Positions 1 to 9,641 of a DNA stretch of 44,829 nucleotides are shown piece by piece. Source of the stretch: a virus; IMG/VR virus record IMGVR_UViG_3300022821_000034, positions 1 to 44,829 of that record; one strand, written 5' to 3'. The notes below the pieces were generated by a model, which saw only the letters and a program-made list of their open reading frames with translations, had not been told where the DNA came from and did not search any database. Within the stretch, counting starts at the first letter, position 1. Each line of letters opens with the position of its first letter. The translations under genes were made by a program, and so were the position numbers.

Positions 1-325
1 AAATAAAAAAAAAACTAAAAAAATTAAAACAGATAATGAAATACAAGATATTGAAAATTGAATAAAAGAAATATTAGAATCTAATATATTAAAAGAAAGA
101 ACTAAACAAAATAAGATAGAATCTAAAAAAACTAAATTAAAAGAATCTGAAAGTGTGAAAAATATAGATAGTTGAATAGAGAAGACATTGAGTGAATGAA
201 TGTTAAACCCTAATAGAGTAGTTAAAGATATAAAGAATATAAAAAGTAAAACTAAAAATGCTTTAACAGATTTTGAAAAATCATTAAAAAAATGATTTAA
301 TACAGGTCTTTTTAAGAATAAATAA
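1..325 (+). CDS. 3' end of large internal virion/ejection-like protein (continues from 42664)
   Basis: This is the C-terminal part (108 codons including TAA) of the protein that begins at 42664. The frame that is open at the end of the window continues here exactly through the 126-bp overlap: base 44691+n equals base 1+n and the reading frames agree. Four in-frame TGA codons are read as Gly. The segment is very rich in Lys, Asn, Glu and Ile, hydrophilic and probably helical. Joined across the circle, the whole gene would be 784 codons. No recognisable domain is present in this tail. Confidence 0.85.
14..139. repeat. Left copy of 126-bp terminal direct repeat
   Basis: Bases 14-139 are identical to 44704-44829. 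The repeat lies inside one ORF whose frame is preserved across the junction, so it marks a circular or circularly permuted molecule. The length fits a k-mer overlap left by assembly better than a biological terminal repeat. Bases 1-13 differ at four positions from the corresponding 44691-44703, suggesting a strain variant or assembly edge. Confidence 0.95.
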
Positions 326-349
326 TTTAAATATTAAATAATAAAACAA

Positions 350-760
350 ATGAATAGAGTACAACTAACACAAATAGTATTTACAGAAAAAGCAGCTACA
401 TGAACAAAAGCTATAGATGTAAGAGATTTTAGAAATGTTACTTTTTGTTTATCATCAAGTAGTAGTGCAAATTTTACAATTAAGACACAATGAGCATTTG
501 ATATAACTAATGCAGATATAGATAGTGCAATAGACTTTAGTTCAGTAGCTAGTGCATCTAACCCTTGGGAATATGTACAACTAATAAGTTTAAATGATTG
601 AGCTTCAATAGATTGAGATACATGAGTAGCTTTTGCTTGAACTGATGATGTAAGATTATATGAAGTAAACACAAATTGAATAGATTATCTATGATTCACA
701 ATTACAGCATATTCAGCATGAAAAGTAAATGTATATGCAAAATGTTATTCTAATTCATAA
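350..760 (+). CDS. Virion structural protein-like, 136 aa
   Basis: I do not recognise a named family. The 136-residue product has nine in-frame TGA (Gly) codons. It is rich in Ser, Ala, Thr, Asp and beta-forming residues, with no membrane segment. Its composition and style (ATGTKAIDVRDF near residue 20, ending in KVNVYAKCYSNS) are like small beta-rich phage structural or decoration proteins. It lies between the ejection-like gene and the tail-fibre cluster, which supports a virion role. ATG at 350 follows the upstream stop by 24 bases. Function is inferred from context and composition only. Confidence 0.6.
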
Positions 761-771
761 ACCAAAATAGT

Positions 772-1392
772 ATGATAACAGATACACAAAAAAGAAAAAG
801 ATTACAATGAATAGATGAAAAGCTAAGAGAGAGATCACAAGAGCTTTGATTATTGGAATGAGAAATAGCAAGTAAGAAAAAAGTCTTATCAGATATAAGA
901 AATATTATAATAAAAGATAAAGTTATAATAGATTGAAATTTAGAGATTATAGATTGATTAAAATTATCTATAGATGAACTTGATTTACATATAGTTTGTA
1001 AAAGTGATAACTTTGATGAAAGAATAAATAACTATAATCGTTATATAAAAAAACTAAAAACAGAGATATTGAAGTTGGAAGAGAAACTTTTATTAGACAA
1101 GGCTATAGATTTAACTGAAAATAAGAAAAAATTAGACCATCTATTGACAGTTCTTACAAAACAATACTCGTTAAAGAGAAAAGTACAGGTCGAGCTGAAC
1201 AATCAATGGCTTACTATGACAGAACTCGAGAATAAGAAGAAGAGCACAATGAGAACTATGTTTAAGCTCCAAAATGACCTAGAAGAGAAGAAATTATGAT
1301 TAAAGAAGAAAGAAAGGAAGTTAAATCTAAAGAAAGAAAGATTAGATAAATTATATTTAGATTATAAAATAAATAAGAATGTGAAGAAGTAA
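772..1392 (+). CDS. Coiled-coil protein, 206 aa
   Basis: The product is 206 residues with six TGA codons read as Gly. From about residue 85 onward it is almost entirely charged heptad-like sequence rich in Lys, Glu, Leu and Asn, which predicts a long coiled coil. No signal peptide or membrane segment is visible. It starts 11 bases after the previous stop and overlaps the next gene by 14 bases (ATG at 1379), so the two are probably translationally coupled. Its position suggests a virion or assembly factor, such as a fibre chaperone or spacer, but no family is recognised. Confidence 0.6.
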
Positions 1393-2566
1393 TACGGATA
1401 ATCAATTATGTGAAGATAGTGAAGTAATATTATCTTCTATATGAAGTTCTATAACAAGTCGTGCAATGACAGCGACATTATATGTTAGTCCTGATTGAGA
1501 TAATTCTGATTGATCTACATGGGATAAAGCATATAATACAATTAATTCAGCATTAGATAATGCAAGTACCGATGCAAATCATTGTACTTTGATTATGATT
1601 TGACCAAAAGCTACTCCGTACGATATAAATACCAGTTGAACCCCTACACGAACTTGAAACTACGAAATAAAGGGAACTCACAGAAGACGAGCAATAATAA
1701 CAAACACAAACGCAACAGCTGAGTATGTGATGAAATTCACTTGAAAGGTTTGAATAAACGATTTGGCAATAAGTACAGCTTGAACAGTAAATACTATTAA
1801 ATTTACCAATTCAAGTTATAGAATAAGACATTGTTGATTTAATGCTAGTGCTACAACAAGTGCTACAAAAATAATTGATATTGATTGAACTGGTGGAACT
1901 ATATTAGGTTGAAGATTAGAAGATGTAGAAATTATTTGAAATGTAAGTTATTCTACAGGTCTATATATTAATAATGCTAGTATAAATACTTCTAAAGATA
2001 TGAATATACATTTTTGTTTAAATGCAATACATATATTAGATACTGATAGTGATAATAATTATTTTGATATTATTGATATTTGAGGTTGTGCTTTATGACT
2101 TAATATTGATGCTTGAAATTCACAACATTTTTATGATATACATTTTCACGAAAACACTACAAATATAGATGATGAAGTTTGAGATCATCATTATAATGGT
2201 ATTACATGAGAATTTCCAATTTATGTTGAGCCAGAAAATGTTGATTGAATAACAGTGAATTGATGAGATAATACATGGGGTACTGATACTGAAATTAGAA
2301 CGGTAGCAACAGCAACAAAACCGTTTAAAGTTATTTGATATACACTGAATCCGAGTTCAGACGAAAACACAATTATTAGATTTAGTGCTGATAGTTGAAG
2401 TACATTTTTTGAACAAACGATTTTCTCAAGCAAGAAATGAAAAGCAAGTTGAAATGGTGACGCAACTGATTTTATATTTAATGTTTGAACAAAAATTTCT
2501 GCAAGTGTTTACAGTTCTTCAAGTTGAAAAAACGTAAAAGTCCGACTTGATGTACAGGAAATTTAA
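1379..2566 (+). CDS. Right-handed beta-helix (pectate-lyase-fold) tail-associated protein, 395 aa
   Basis: The product is 395 residues. Near residue 30 it carries VSPDGDNSDGSTWDKAY, the entry motif typical of parallel beta-helix proteins (Gly-Asp rich loop followed by W..A...I..A). After it come repeated short strand-turn units rich in Asn, Asp, Gly, Ile and Thr up to about residue 290, then a beta-rich C-terminal part. More than 25 glycines are TGA codons. Such folds form phage tail spikes and depolymerases; no catalytic residues can be assigned here. It overlaps the coiled-coil gene by 14 bases and precedes the fibre genes. Tail spike or adsorption protein is the best inference. Confidence 0.65.
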
Positions 2567-2573
2567 ATAAAAT

Positions 2574-2601
2574 TTGATAATTAAATAAAAATCAGTATAA
2601 T
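2574..2601 (+). promoter_or_regulatory. Sigma70-type promoter, 16-bp spacer
   Basis: TTGATA (2574-2579) and TATAAT (2596-2601) are separated by 16 bases and lie 34 bases upstream of the ATG at 2636. The same 16-bp spacer recurs in the other promoter candidates of this genome. Confidence 0.6.
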
Positions 2602-2635
2602 ATAATAAAGTTTTATAAAATAATCATAATAATAA

Positions 2636-2839
2636 ATGAAAAAAATCTATGACAAGAAAATTGAAGACTTGACTAATGAGTTTAAAGAACTAAACGATTG
2701 AATAATAAAAGACCGTGAAGAGATTAAGACTTATAATCAAGCTATTCAAGAGAGGGTTACAAGACAAGTTCAAATTGAATGAGCAGTTGGAGTTCTAAAC
2801 AAATTAAATAAAGAACTAGAAAAACCAAAGAAGAAGTAA
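2636..2839 (+). CDS. Small coiled-coil protein, 67 aa
   Basis: The 67-residue product is highly charged and helical, with two TGA codons read as Gly. Hydrophobic residues are spaced in a heptad-like way and the tail is KPKKK. It has its own promoter candidate 34 bases upstream and a hairpin downstream, so it may be made as a short transcript ahead of the tail fibre. It could be a fibre-assembly chaperone or a scaffold; nothing in the sequence decides this. Confidence 0.6.
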
Positions 2840-2850
2840 TTTTTGCAAGG

Positions 2851-2874
2851 GGTTACACTATGTAACCTTTTGAT
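2851..2874 (+). terminator. Stem-loop followed by T run
   Basis: GGTTACA (2851-2857) and TGTAACC (2861-2867) pair perfectly around CTA and are followed by TTTT. It lies between the small coiled-coil gene and the fibre gene. It may be a weak terminator or attenuator. Confidence 0.5.
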
Positions 2875-2903
2875 TAAATTATTTATAATTAAATAATATA
2901 ACT

Positions 2904-5900
2904 ATGGCAAGAGTACGAGCAGAATTATCACCTGATGAATTATTAGCACTATGAGAATTAGAATGATTAGCTGATAATTCTGTGATATATAAAGATAATA
3001 CATGAATATTAAAAGAAGTAGCATTAGGTGCAGCTGATACATATTTTAAAAGCAATGGTACTACATGAACACCTACTTTTGAAGCAGTAAGTGCTTGATG
3101 AGCATTTGAAACAACCTCTAACATAACAAGCAATACTCCTTGAGCTTTATGAACAGATGATTTTGTTTTTGGAAGTGATAGTTTAGATGATGATTGAAAT
3201 TCAGCTCATGATAGTAGAATGTTTTTTGATAAAAGTCTTTGAAGTTTTAGAGCTTGAACCGTATATTCTACAGAATGGGATAGTGCTAGTATATGAATAG
3301 GTTCAACAGCTATGGGAAAATCAACAACAGCAAGTTGAAATTATTCATTAGCTATGGGGAAATCAACAACAGCAAGTTGATGATATTCACTTGCTATGGG
3401 ACAAAGTACAACAGCTAGTCAAAATTATGCAACAGCAGTTTGATATTCAACAATAGCTAGTTGAGTTTATTCAACTGTAATGTGATATAGAACGAACGCA
3501 AATGGTACTTCATCTTTAGTAACATGACAAGAATATATAGATAGTAATAATCATATAATTTCAGTTTGATATTGAACTTGAATAACTGATACAACTTGAA
3601 CAGCAATAAGATTAGAAGCAGATTCAGACCAAAACAATACAAAAAAGAAATCAATATATTTTGGACAAACAACAGCACCAACAACAACAACAGACAGATT
3701 ATATAATATAGCATGAGCTTTAACTTGGAATTGAACTGATTTAACAGCATGAGGTTGATGAACACCTACTGATATAACAGTAGCAAATGAAGTAACAGAT
3801 ACAACATGTTTTCCGTCTTTCTTTACTGCAGCAACAGGTGATTTATGACCAAAAACAAATGCTTGATTATCTTTTAATTCGGCAACTTCAATATTAACAG
3901 CTACATGATTTGTATGACCATTAAATTGAAATATAACTGGTGATTGTAGTTGAAACGCTTGAACAGTAACAAATTGAGTTTACACAACAGACTTCCCATT
4001 AAATCAAGATACTACTTGATTATCAGCAACAGCAACAGCACTAGCAACAGCAAGAACAATAGGTTGAGTAAGTTTTGATTGAAGTTCAAACATAGATTTA
4101 CCTTGAGTAAATACAGCTTGAAACCAAGATACTAGTTGAAATTCTTGAACGGTTACTAATTGAGTATACACAACAGACTTCCCATTAAATCAAGATACTA
4201 CATGACTTTCTTGAACAGCAACAGCCTTAGCAACAGCAAGAACAATAGCTTGAGTATCGTTTGATTGAACAGCAAATATATCGTTAAACAATAATGCTAT
4301 AACAAATTGAGCAGGTTACACAACTAACGTTTGAGATGTTACATTAACATGAACACAAACGTTAACAAATAAAACATTAACAGCTCCTATTATATCATCT
4401 ATATCAAATACATGAACTTTAACTCTACCTACAACTACAGGAACACTAGCATTAACAACAGATATAACTTGAATTAATAGTTGAACTAATACAGGTGATA
4501 ATACTATATGCACATCTTGAACAGCAACAACAGCAGTAACATTAGCTACACCAAGAACAATTAATTGAGTATCATTTGATTGAAGTGCAAATATAACAGT
4601 AACAGCAGATGCAACAACACTTTCTTGAACAAGTTTAAAATCTACAATATTAGGTTCAAGTTTAACAAGTGTAGGAACTTTATTAGATTTAACTGTTACT
4701 AATACTATTGTTTGAGATATAAATTGAAATGCTTGAACAGTTACAAATGGAGTATACACAACAGATTTTCCGTTAAACCAAGATACTAGTTGAAATGCTT
4801 GAACAGTAACAAATTGAGTATATACAACAGACTTTCCGTTAAACCAAGACACAACATGATTATCTGCAACAGCAACAGCACTAGCAACAGCGAGAACGAT
4901 TTGATGAGTAAGTTTTGATTGAAGTTCAAACATAGATTTACCTTGAGTAAATACAGCTTGAAATCAAGATACTAGTGGAAATTCTTGAACAGTAACAAAT
5001 TGAGTTTACACAACAGACTTCCCATTAAATCAAGATACTACTTGATTATCAGCTACAGCAACAAAATTAGACACAGCAAGAACAATAGGTTGAGTAAGTT
5101 TTGATTGAACAGCTAATATAGATTTGCCTTGAGTAAATACAAGTTGAAACCAAGATACTAGTTGAAATTCTTGAACAGTTACTAATTGAGTATATACAAC
5201 TGATTTTCCATTAAACCAAGATACTACAGGACTTTCTTGAACAGCAACAAAATTAGAAACGGCAAGAACAATAAATTGAGTATCGTTTGATTGAACAGAA
5301 AATATAACAGTTACAGCAGATGCAAATACTTTAACATGAACAACATTAAAATCTACAGTAATTAATTCAAGTTTAACAAGTGTAGGAACTTTGTTAGATT
5401 TAACTGTTACTAATACAATAACTTGAGATATAAGTTGAAATTCTTGAACAGTAACTAATTGAGTATATACAACAGACTTTCCATTAAATCAAGATACAAC
5501 ATGATTATCAGCTACAGCAACAGCTTTAGCAACAGCAAGAACAATAGCATGAGTTTCATTTGATTGAACAGCTAATATATCATTAAATAATAATGCAATA
5601 ACTAATTGAGCAGGTTACACAACTAATGTTTGAGATGTAACATTAACTTGAACACAAACATTAACAAATAAAACATTAACAGCTCCTGTTATATCATCTA
5701 TATCAAATACATGAACTTTAACGTTACCTACAACTACATGAACACTAGCATTAACTTCTAATATAACATGAACTAATAGTTGAACTAATACATGAGATGA
5801 AATAGTAGCAATATGAACTGAATTAGATACTTGAACAGATGATGTTAAATATGCTTCAGCAAAAGCTATTAAAGATTCTAAAAACGTTCCTAGTGTAGTG

Positions 5901-6323
5901 CCATGAACAGATTGAAATATATTAACTTCTAATTGAACAGATTGGATAAGCGAAACACCAAGTGAATTAACAGTTACTGAAAGTTTTGTAATAGCAATTT
6001 CTGATGAAACAACAGCTATAACAACTTGAACAGCAAAAGTAACTTTTAGAATGCCTTATGCTTTCACAGTTACATGAGTTAGAGCAAGTTTAACAACAGC
6101 TTCTACTTCTTGATTACCAAAGTTTGATATAAATGAGTGATGAACAAGTATTCTTAGTACAGAGATAACAATAGATGCAACTGAATTAACATCTACAACA
6201 GCAACAACAGCTCCAGTAATAAGTGATAGTAGTCTTGCAGATGATGCACAGATTACAATAGATATTGATACAGCAGGTACATGAGCAAAAGGAGCAAAGA
6301 TTTATCTTATAGGACACCAATAA
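2904..6323 (+). CDS. Long tail fibre protein with tandem repeats, 1139 aa
   Basis: Residues about 130-210 carry trimeric-adhesin (YadA-head-like) units of the form AMGKSTTASGxYS. Around residues 289-340 comes the common phage fibre segment DITVANE...TAATGDLGPKTNAG. Residues about 345-950 contain seven copies of NGVYTTDFPLNQDT interleaved with ATARTIxGVSFDGxxNI units and two copies of the TLTGTQTLTNKTLTAP block. The C-terminal ~115 residues (SFVIAISDETTAITTGTAK onward) match a receptor-binding end domain seen in many phage fibres. Glycine is mostly TGA; at three repeat positions GGA replaces TGA (4747, 4973, 5227). The product very probably forms trimers and binds the host surface. Confidence 0.92.
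3940..5770 (+). repeat. Nested tandem repeats inside the tail-fibre gene
   Basis: A short unit of 186 bp (62 codons) recurs, for example ACTTCCCATT at 3991 and 4177. A long unit of 1299 bp (433 codons) also recurs: GCAGGTTACACAAC at 4311 and 5610. The copies keep nearly the same protein sequence but differ at many third codon positions. That pattern fits old duplication followed by purifying selection, or exchange with a diverged relative. Confidence 0.85.
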
Positions 6324-6325
6324 AA

Positions 6326-6976
6326 ATGACATATTTAATTAATCCATATGTTTTCAAGAAAGATAGCACATTATTGACAGGTTTAGATACATATTATAAA
6401 TTTGATAGTAGTACATTAATAACAGATGCTACATGAAATTCAAACACATGAACAAATAATTGAACTACTTATACAAGTAGTTGATTAGTGAATTGAGCTA
6501 GAATATTTGATTGAGCTAATGATTATATAGATGCACCAATTAGACAATGAACAACTTTTACTTTTGCTTTTTGGTTTAAAGCAGATTTAATTTCATCAAC
6601 TTGATTAATTCTAAACAATAATCGTTTAGCTGTTTATTATAATTCAATAGAAAAAATACAATTTGATGATTTTATTGATGATATATTAGTCTCAGCTAAT
6701 ACATATGGTGATCTAGATTGGCATTTAGTTGTTTGTGCTTGTGATAGTTGAACTGCTAATTGATCTTATTTAGATATAGATAATTGAACTGAAAGATTAT
6801 TAGATACACGGTGAACAGTTGCAGCAACTGTAGATTTAGATATATGAAGAAGAACAAATTGAACAACATATTTTAATTGAACCTTAGATTGATTTTGATA
6901 TTGGACTAGAGTATTAACAACAACAGAAATAACCGAATTATGGAATAGTTGAAATTGAAATCAATATCCTTTTTAA
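6326..6976 (+). CDS. LamG/concanavalin A-like lectin-domain protein, 216 aa
   Basis: The product is 216 residues with a single jelly-roll lectin-type domain. The pattern typical of the LamG_3 family is visible: FTFAFWFKAD near residue 90, DLDWHLVVC near 130, LDIDNGTERL, then LDGFGYWTRVLTTTEI close to the C-terminus. Over 20 glycines are TGA codons. It starts two bases after the fibre stop, so it is co-translated with it and may be a fibre-tip or capsid-attached carbohydrate-binding protein. Ligand is unknown. The family assignment is by eye from motif order. Confidence 0.8.
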
Positions 6977-6992
6977 TTTATAAAATATAAAT

Positions 6993-7307
6993 ATGAAAAA
7001 ATACATTATACGAACGGCTATACAAGTCAATCCACAAAGAATTATACACCCTAATACTGATGAGTTTTGGGATTATAATTGAGAATGAGAATTTATTGAA
7101 ACATCTTATTCAGATTGACTAACTTATATTTGAATATTAGATTGAATAGAAACTATACCAGTATCAGTATTTGATTTTAAGTTAGAAGAAAAAACAGAAT
7201 TAGAAATTAACGAAATATTAAATACTTGGTACGATTGAGAAGTACAAGTCAAAGATTTTATATTTACAGATAATAGACCAATAGAAATTTTAGATATTAA
7301 AAAATAA
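6993..7307 (+). CDS. Hypothetical protein, 104 aa
   Basis: I do not recognise this gene. The product is 104 residues, acidic, with seven TGA (Gly) codons and no membrane segment. The N-terminus is basic (MKKYIIRTAIQVNPQRI); the rest is rich in Asp, Glu, Ile and Trp. It sits between the lectin-domain gene and the holin-like genes, so it could be a fibre accessory or a lysis-module protein. ATG at 6993 is 16 bases after the previous stop. Confidence 0.55.
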
Positions 7308-7311
7308 TAAA

Positions 7312-7530
7312 ATGGATACATTTAAAAAAGTACGAAATAACAAACAATTTAAACAGTTCGCTTGGTGATTATTAGATTGTATTCTTGCATATATCTTAGC
7401 AGAATTATGAAGACTACAACCTGAAGCATTATTATGATTAGTTCCATTAATGATAGTAATTACAAAAAACTTAAGACCTTTAATAAAAAGTTTTATAAAA
7501 AAATTAAATAATTATATTAACAAACAATAA
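7312..7530 (+). CDS. Small membrane protein, holin candidate, 72 aa
   Basis: The 72-residue product has a basic N-terminus, then two hydrophobic stretches (about residues 18-32 and 40-52) separated by a short polar turn, and a strongly basic C-terminal tail. This arrangement and the position two genes upstream of the amidase fit a two-segment holin. Glycines are TGA. It begins four bases after the preceding stop and its TAA is one base before the next ATG, so the lysis genes are tightly packed. No family signature is decisive. Confidence 0.6.
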
Positions 7531-7531
7531 A

Positions 7532-7852
7532 ATGACGCATGAATGTAATCAAACCAATAGACTTGTAAGTATAGAAAAATCATTGATAAAGAATGATAAA
7601 GACAATTGTTTAATTTCTCAAAATGTGGAAATGATTACTGACAAACTAGATAAAATTGAGAAAAAACTGGATAACTTTTGTAATTCAGCGACTCAATTAT
7701 TTGTAACTAGATATGAAATAGAAAAAATTGAAAAAGACCAAAAGCAAGATATAGACAAATTGAAGGCTTGACAAGATAAATTTTGACGATGGCTAGTTGG
7801 AATATTATTCAGTATTGTTATGTTATTGATGAGTAAAATTTTTATGAATTAA
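7532..7852 (+). CDS. Coiled-coil protein with C-terminal membrane anchor (holin accessory-like), 106 aa
   Basis: The product is 106 residues. Residues 10-80 are a charged, heptad-like region with repeated KxDKIEKKLD units. Two TGA codons follow, and then one hydrophobic segment near residues 88-104 (WLVGILFSIVMLLMSKIF). A soluble coiled coil with a C-terminal membrane anchor is the layout of XhlA-type lysis accessory proteins and of spanin-like partners. It lies between the holin candidate and the endolysin. XhlA-like is an inference from architecture. Confidence 0.6.
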
Positions 7853-7863
7853 AATAAACAAAA

Positions 7864-8445
7864 ATGAGAGAAATAAATAGAATAGTTGTTCATCACTCGG
7901 CTACTAAACAGCCTAATATTTACAAATGTGTTACTTCTTTTAATAGAAGTCATAAACTAAGATTACACCCTAATCCTAACTGATATTGATATCATATTGC
8001 TTACCATTATCTAATAGGATATGATTGAAAAATCATTAAGACTAGACCGTTAAAAGAAGTAGGATACCATGCATCAAATTTAAAAGTCAATAAAACATCA
8101 ATATGAATTTGTTTAACTTGAAATTTTGACAAAGAGATACCAACAGATGCACAATACAAGGCACTAATTGAGTTGATATTAGAGTTAAAGACTTGATTTA
8201 ATATTACAATTCATTGACATAATGAATTTTCTAATAAAACTTGTCCTTGAACGAATTTTAATATGGATTATCTGAAAAAGGTTATAACTTTTAAAAATAA
8301 AAAGACAGTATCTAAGAAAGATAAATTATTGTTAAATACATTGATGAAAGTAAATTCTTATATACATGATAAATTTAAAGATGATAAGTTAAGAAATTAT
8401 TTACATAAAACTAATGAGTACGTAAAGAATAATTATAAATTATAG
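7864..8445 (+). CDS. N-acetylmuramoyl-L-alanine amidase endolysin (Amidase_2/PGRP fold), 193 aa
   Basis: This enzyme cuts the bond between N-acetylmuramic acid and L-alanine in peptidoglycan and is the likely endolysin. The zinc-amidase pattern is clear: VVHHSA (His10/His11), YHYLIGYDG near residue 47, GYHASN, then HGHNEFSNKTCPG with His117/His119 and Cys127. The Gly of CPG and many others are TGA. The catalytic domain ends near residue 140; residues 140-193 are Lys-rich and may bind the cell wall or membrane. It is the last plus-strand gene before the convergent terminator and follows the holin-like genes. Confidence 0.93.
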
Positions 8446-8449
8446 AATA

Positions 8450-8484
8450 AAAAAAGATAGATATTGCAAGTACCTATCTTTTTT
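8450..8484. terminator. Bidirectional terminator between convergent gene blocks
   Basis: AAAAAAGATAG (8450-8460) pairs with CTATCTTTTTT (8474-8484) around a 13-base loop, giving a stem with an A run on one side and a T run on the other. It separates the plus-strand lysis genes from the minus-strand block and can work in both directions. Confidence 0.85.
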
Positions 8485-8487
8485 TTA

Positions 8488-9021
8488 TTATCTATTCCAT
8501 TTTCATTTATCAAAATCAAAAGTTTTTTTAAATAATGTATAACTAGCCGTATGAAATATAACTATTCATTCAGGATTCATAAATCAAGGAGCTATTTTAC
8601 TACCATTATATTTTAATTCTAGCATAACTCTATCTATTTCTTGTGTATCAAATGTTCTTTTACTTAAAACTGGTACTACTTCACAACATTTAGGTTTTGT
8701 CTTTTCGTCCCGTGTTCAAGTATTAAATAACGCAAACCTTTTTTCATTTAATCAATATGTTCTTTGTATTCAGTTTCAATATCGTTCTCAATAATGATAT
8801 CATTTTCATAATGTTAACAATTCATCTTTATTTGATTCAACTCGTAAAGCAAATCAATAATTATCAGTTTTTTTTCAAGGAGTTATAATTTTATTTCTAC
8901 TTTGTACTTGTATATTATTATTTTCATCAATAATTATACATCAATTAGTTCAATCAATCTTTTCTGTAATTACCATATTTTTTGATAATCTACCAATCTT
9001 TTCAAATTTTTTAAATTCCAT
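8488..9021 (-). CDS. RNA ligase (nucleotidyltransferase, PF09414-like), 177 aa
   Basis: Five nucleotidyltransferase motifs can be followed. TEKIDGTN holds the adenylated lysine (Lys21, motif I KxDG). VQSRNKII comes next, then ALFNTGT as motif III-like, PEGIVIF as motif IV and LFKKTF as motif V. Such enzymes seal RNA nicks through an enzyme-AMP intermediate; phages use them to repair tRNAs cut by host defence. No 5' kinase/3' phosphatase partner was found. At 177 residues it is short for Rnl2 and lacks a C-terminal domain. Eleven glycines are TGA. It is the last gene of the leftward block, next to the terminator. Confidence 0.85.
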
Positions 9022-9048
9022 TATTCTTTAGTTATAGTATTAAAATTA

Positions 9049-9132
9049 TTAATTATCTATTAAATTCATATCTTCATCAGTTAATCAACATCAATATCTA
9101 GTTATTTCTCGTAGTCATTCTTTTTTTGTCAT
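9049..9132 (-). CDS. Very small ORF, 27 aa
   Basis: MTKKEGLREITRYGCGLTDE is the start of a 27-residue product with three TGA codons as Gly. It sits between the repeat-protein gene (11 bases upstream) and the RNA ligase gene. Spacing and composition suit a real small gene, but the length is close to chance. No family recognised. Confidence 0.35.
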
Positions 9133-9143
9133 TGTTGTTTTGT

Positions 9144-9641
9144 CTATGATAAAGCTAATCGTTCTTTTATTATTTCCAATTCTCAATGTTCGCATAAATA
9201 CATTATATTAGGATCTTGAAAATCTTGTCATTTCAATTCTTTTATGTTTTCTAATTTTCAATGTTCGCATAAATACATTATATTAGGATCTTGAAAATCT
9301 CGTCATTTCAATTCTTTTATGTTTTCTAATTTTCAATATTCACTAATACATCTTATATTATGATCTTGAAAATCTCGTCATTTCAATTCTTTTATGTTTT
9401 CTAATTTTCAATATTGGCAAATATATCTTATATTAGGATCTTGAAAATCTTGTCATTTCAATTCTTTTATGTTTTCTAATTTTCAATGTTCACTAATATA
9501 ACTTATATCAAAATCAATATCTCACAATATTTCTTTTATTCTTTCTAATTTTCAATATTTACTAATATAACTTATATCAAAATCAATATCTCACAATATT
9601 TCTTTTATTTTTTCTTGTCTTATTTTTTTGTATTCTTTCAT
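9144..9641 (-). CDS. Ankyrin-like 25-residue tandem repeat protein, 165 aa
   Basis: After a short basic start, the protein is six consecutive 25-residue repeats of the form LENIKELKGxDFQDPNIxYL followed by CEHGK. Each repeat would form a helix-turn-helix as in ankyrin-type repeats, although canonical ankyrin repeats are about 33 residues. The first two repeats are diverged (ILGDIDFDISYISKYGK); the last four are nearly identical at the DNA level, showing recent 75-bp expansion. Glycines at the turn are TGA. Likely a protein-protein interaction module, perhaps directed at a host protein. Its first 80 bases overlap the upstream gene. Confidence 0.75.
9165..9600. repeat. 75-bp tandem DNA repeats
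   Basis: The unit TTTCAATTCTTTTATGTTTT recurs every 75 bases four times (about 9225-9480), with two more diverged units to 9600. It encodes the 25-residue repeats of the gene on the minus strand. Confidence 0.85.

Noticed and set aside
1069-1299. 76-codon ORF starting with TTG
   Set aside because: It is only the TGA-free middle of the longer coiled-coil gene 772-1392 once UGA is read as Gly.
4316-4933. 205-codon minus-strand ORF inside the fibre gene (also other minus ORFs in 334-672, 35127-35399, 37789-38166)
   Set aside because: They are antisense to long recoded genes with clear protein families, mirror their repeats, and contain no recognisable motif. They appear because the sense frames avoid CTA/TTA.
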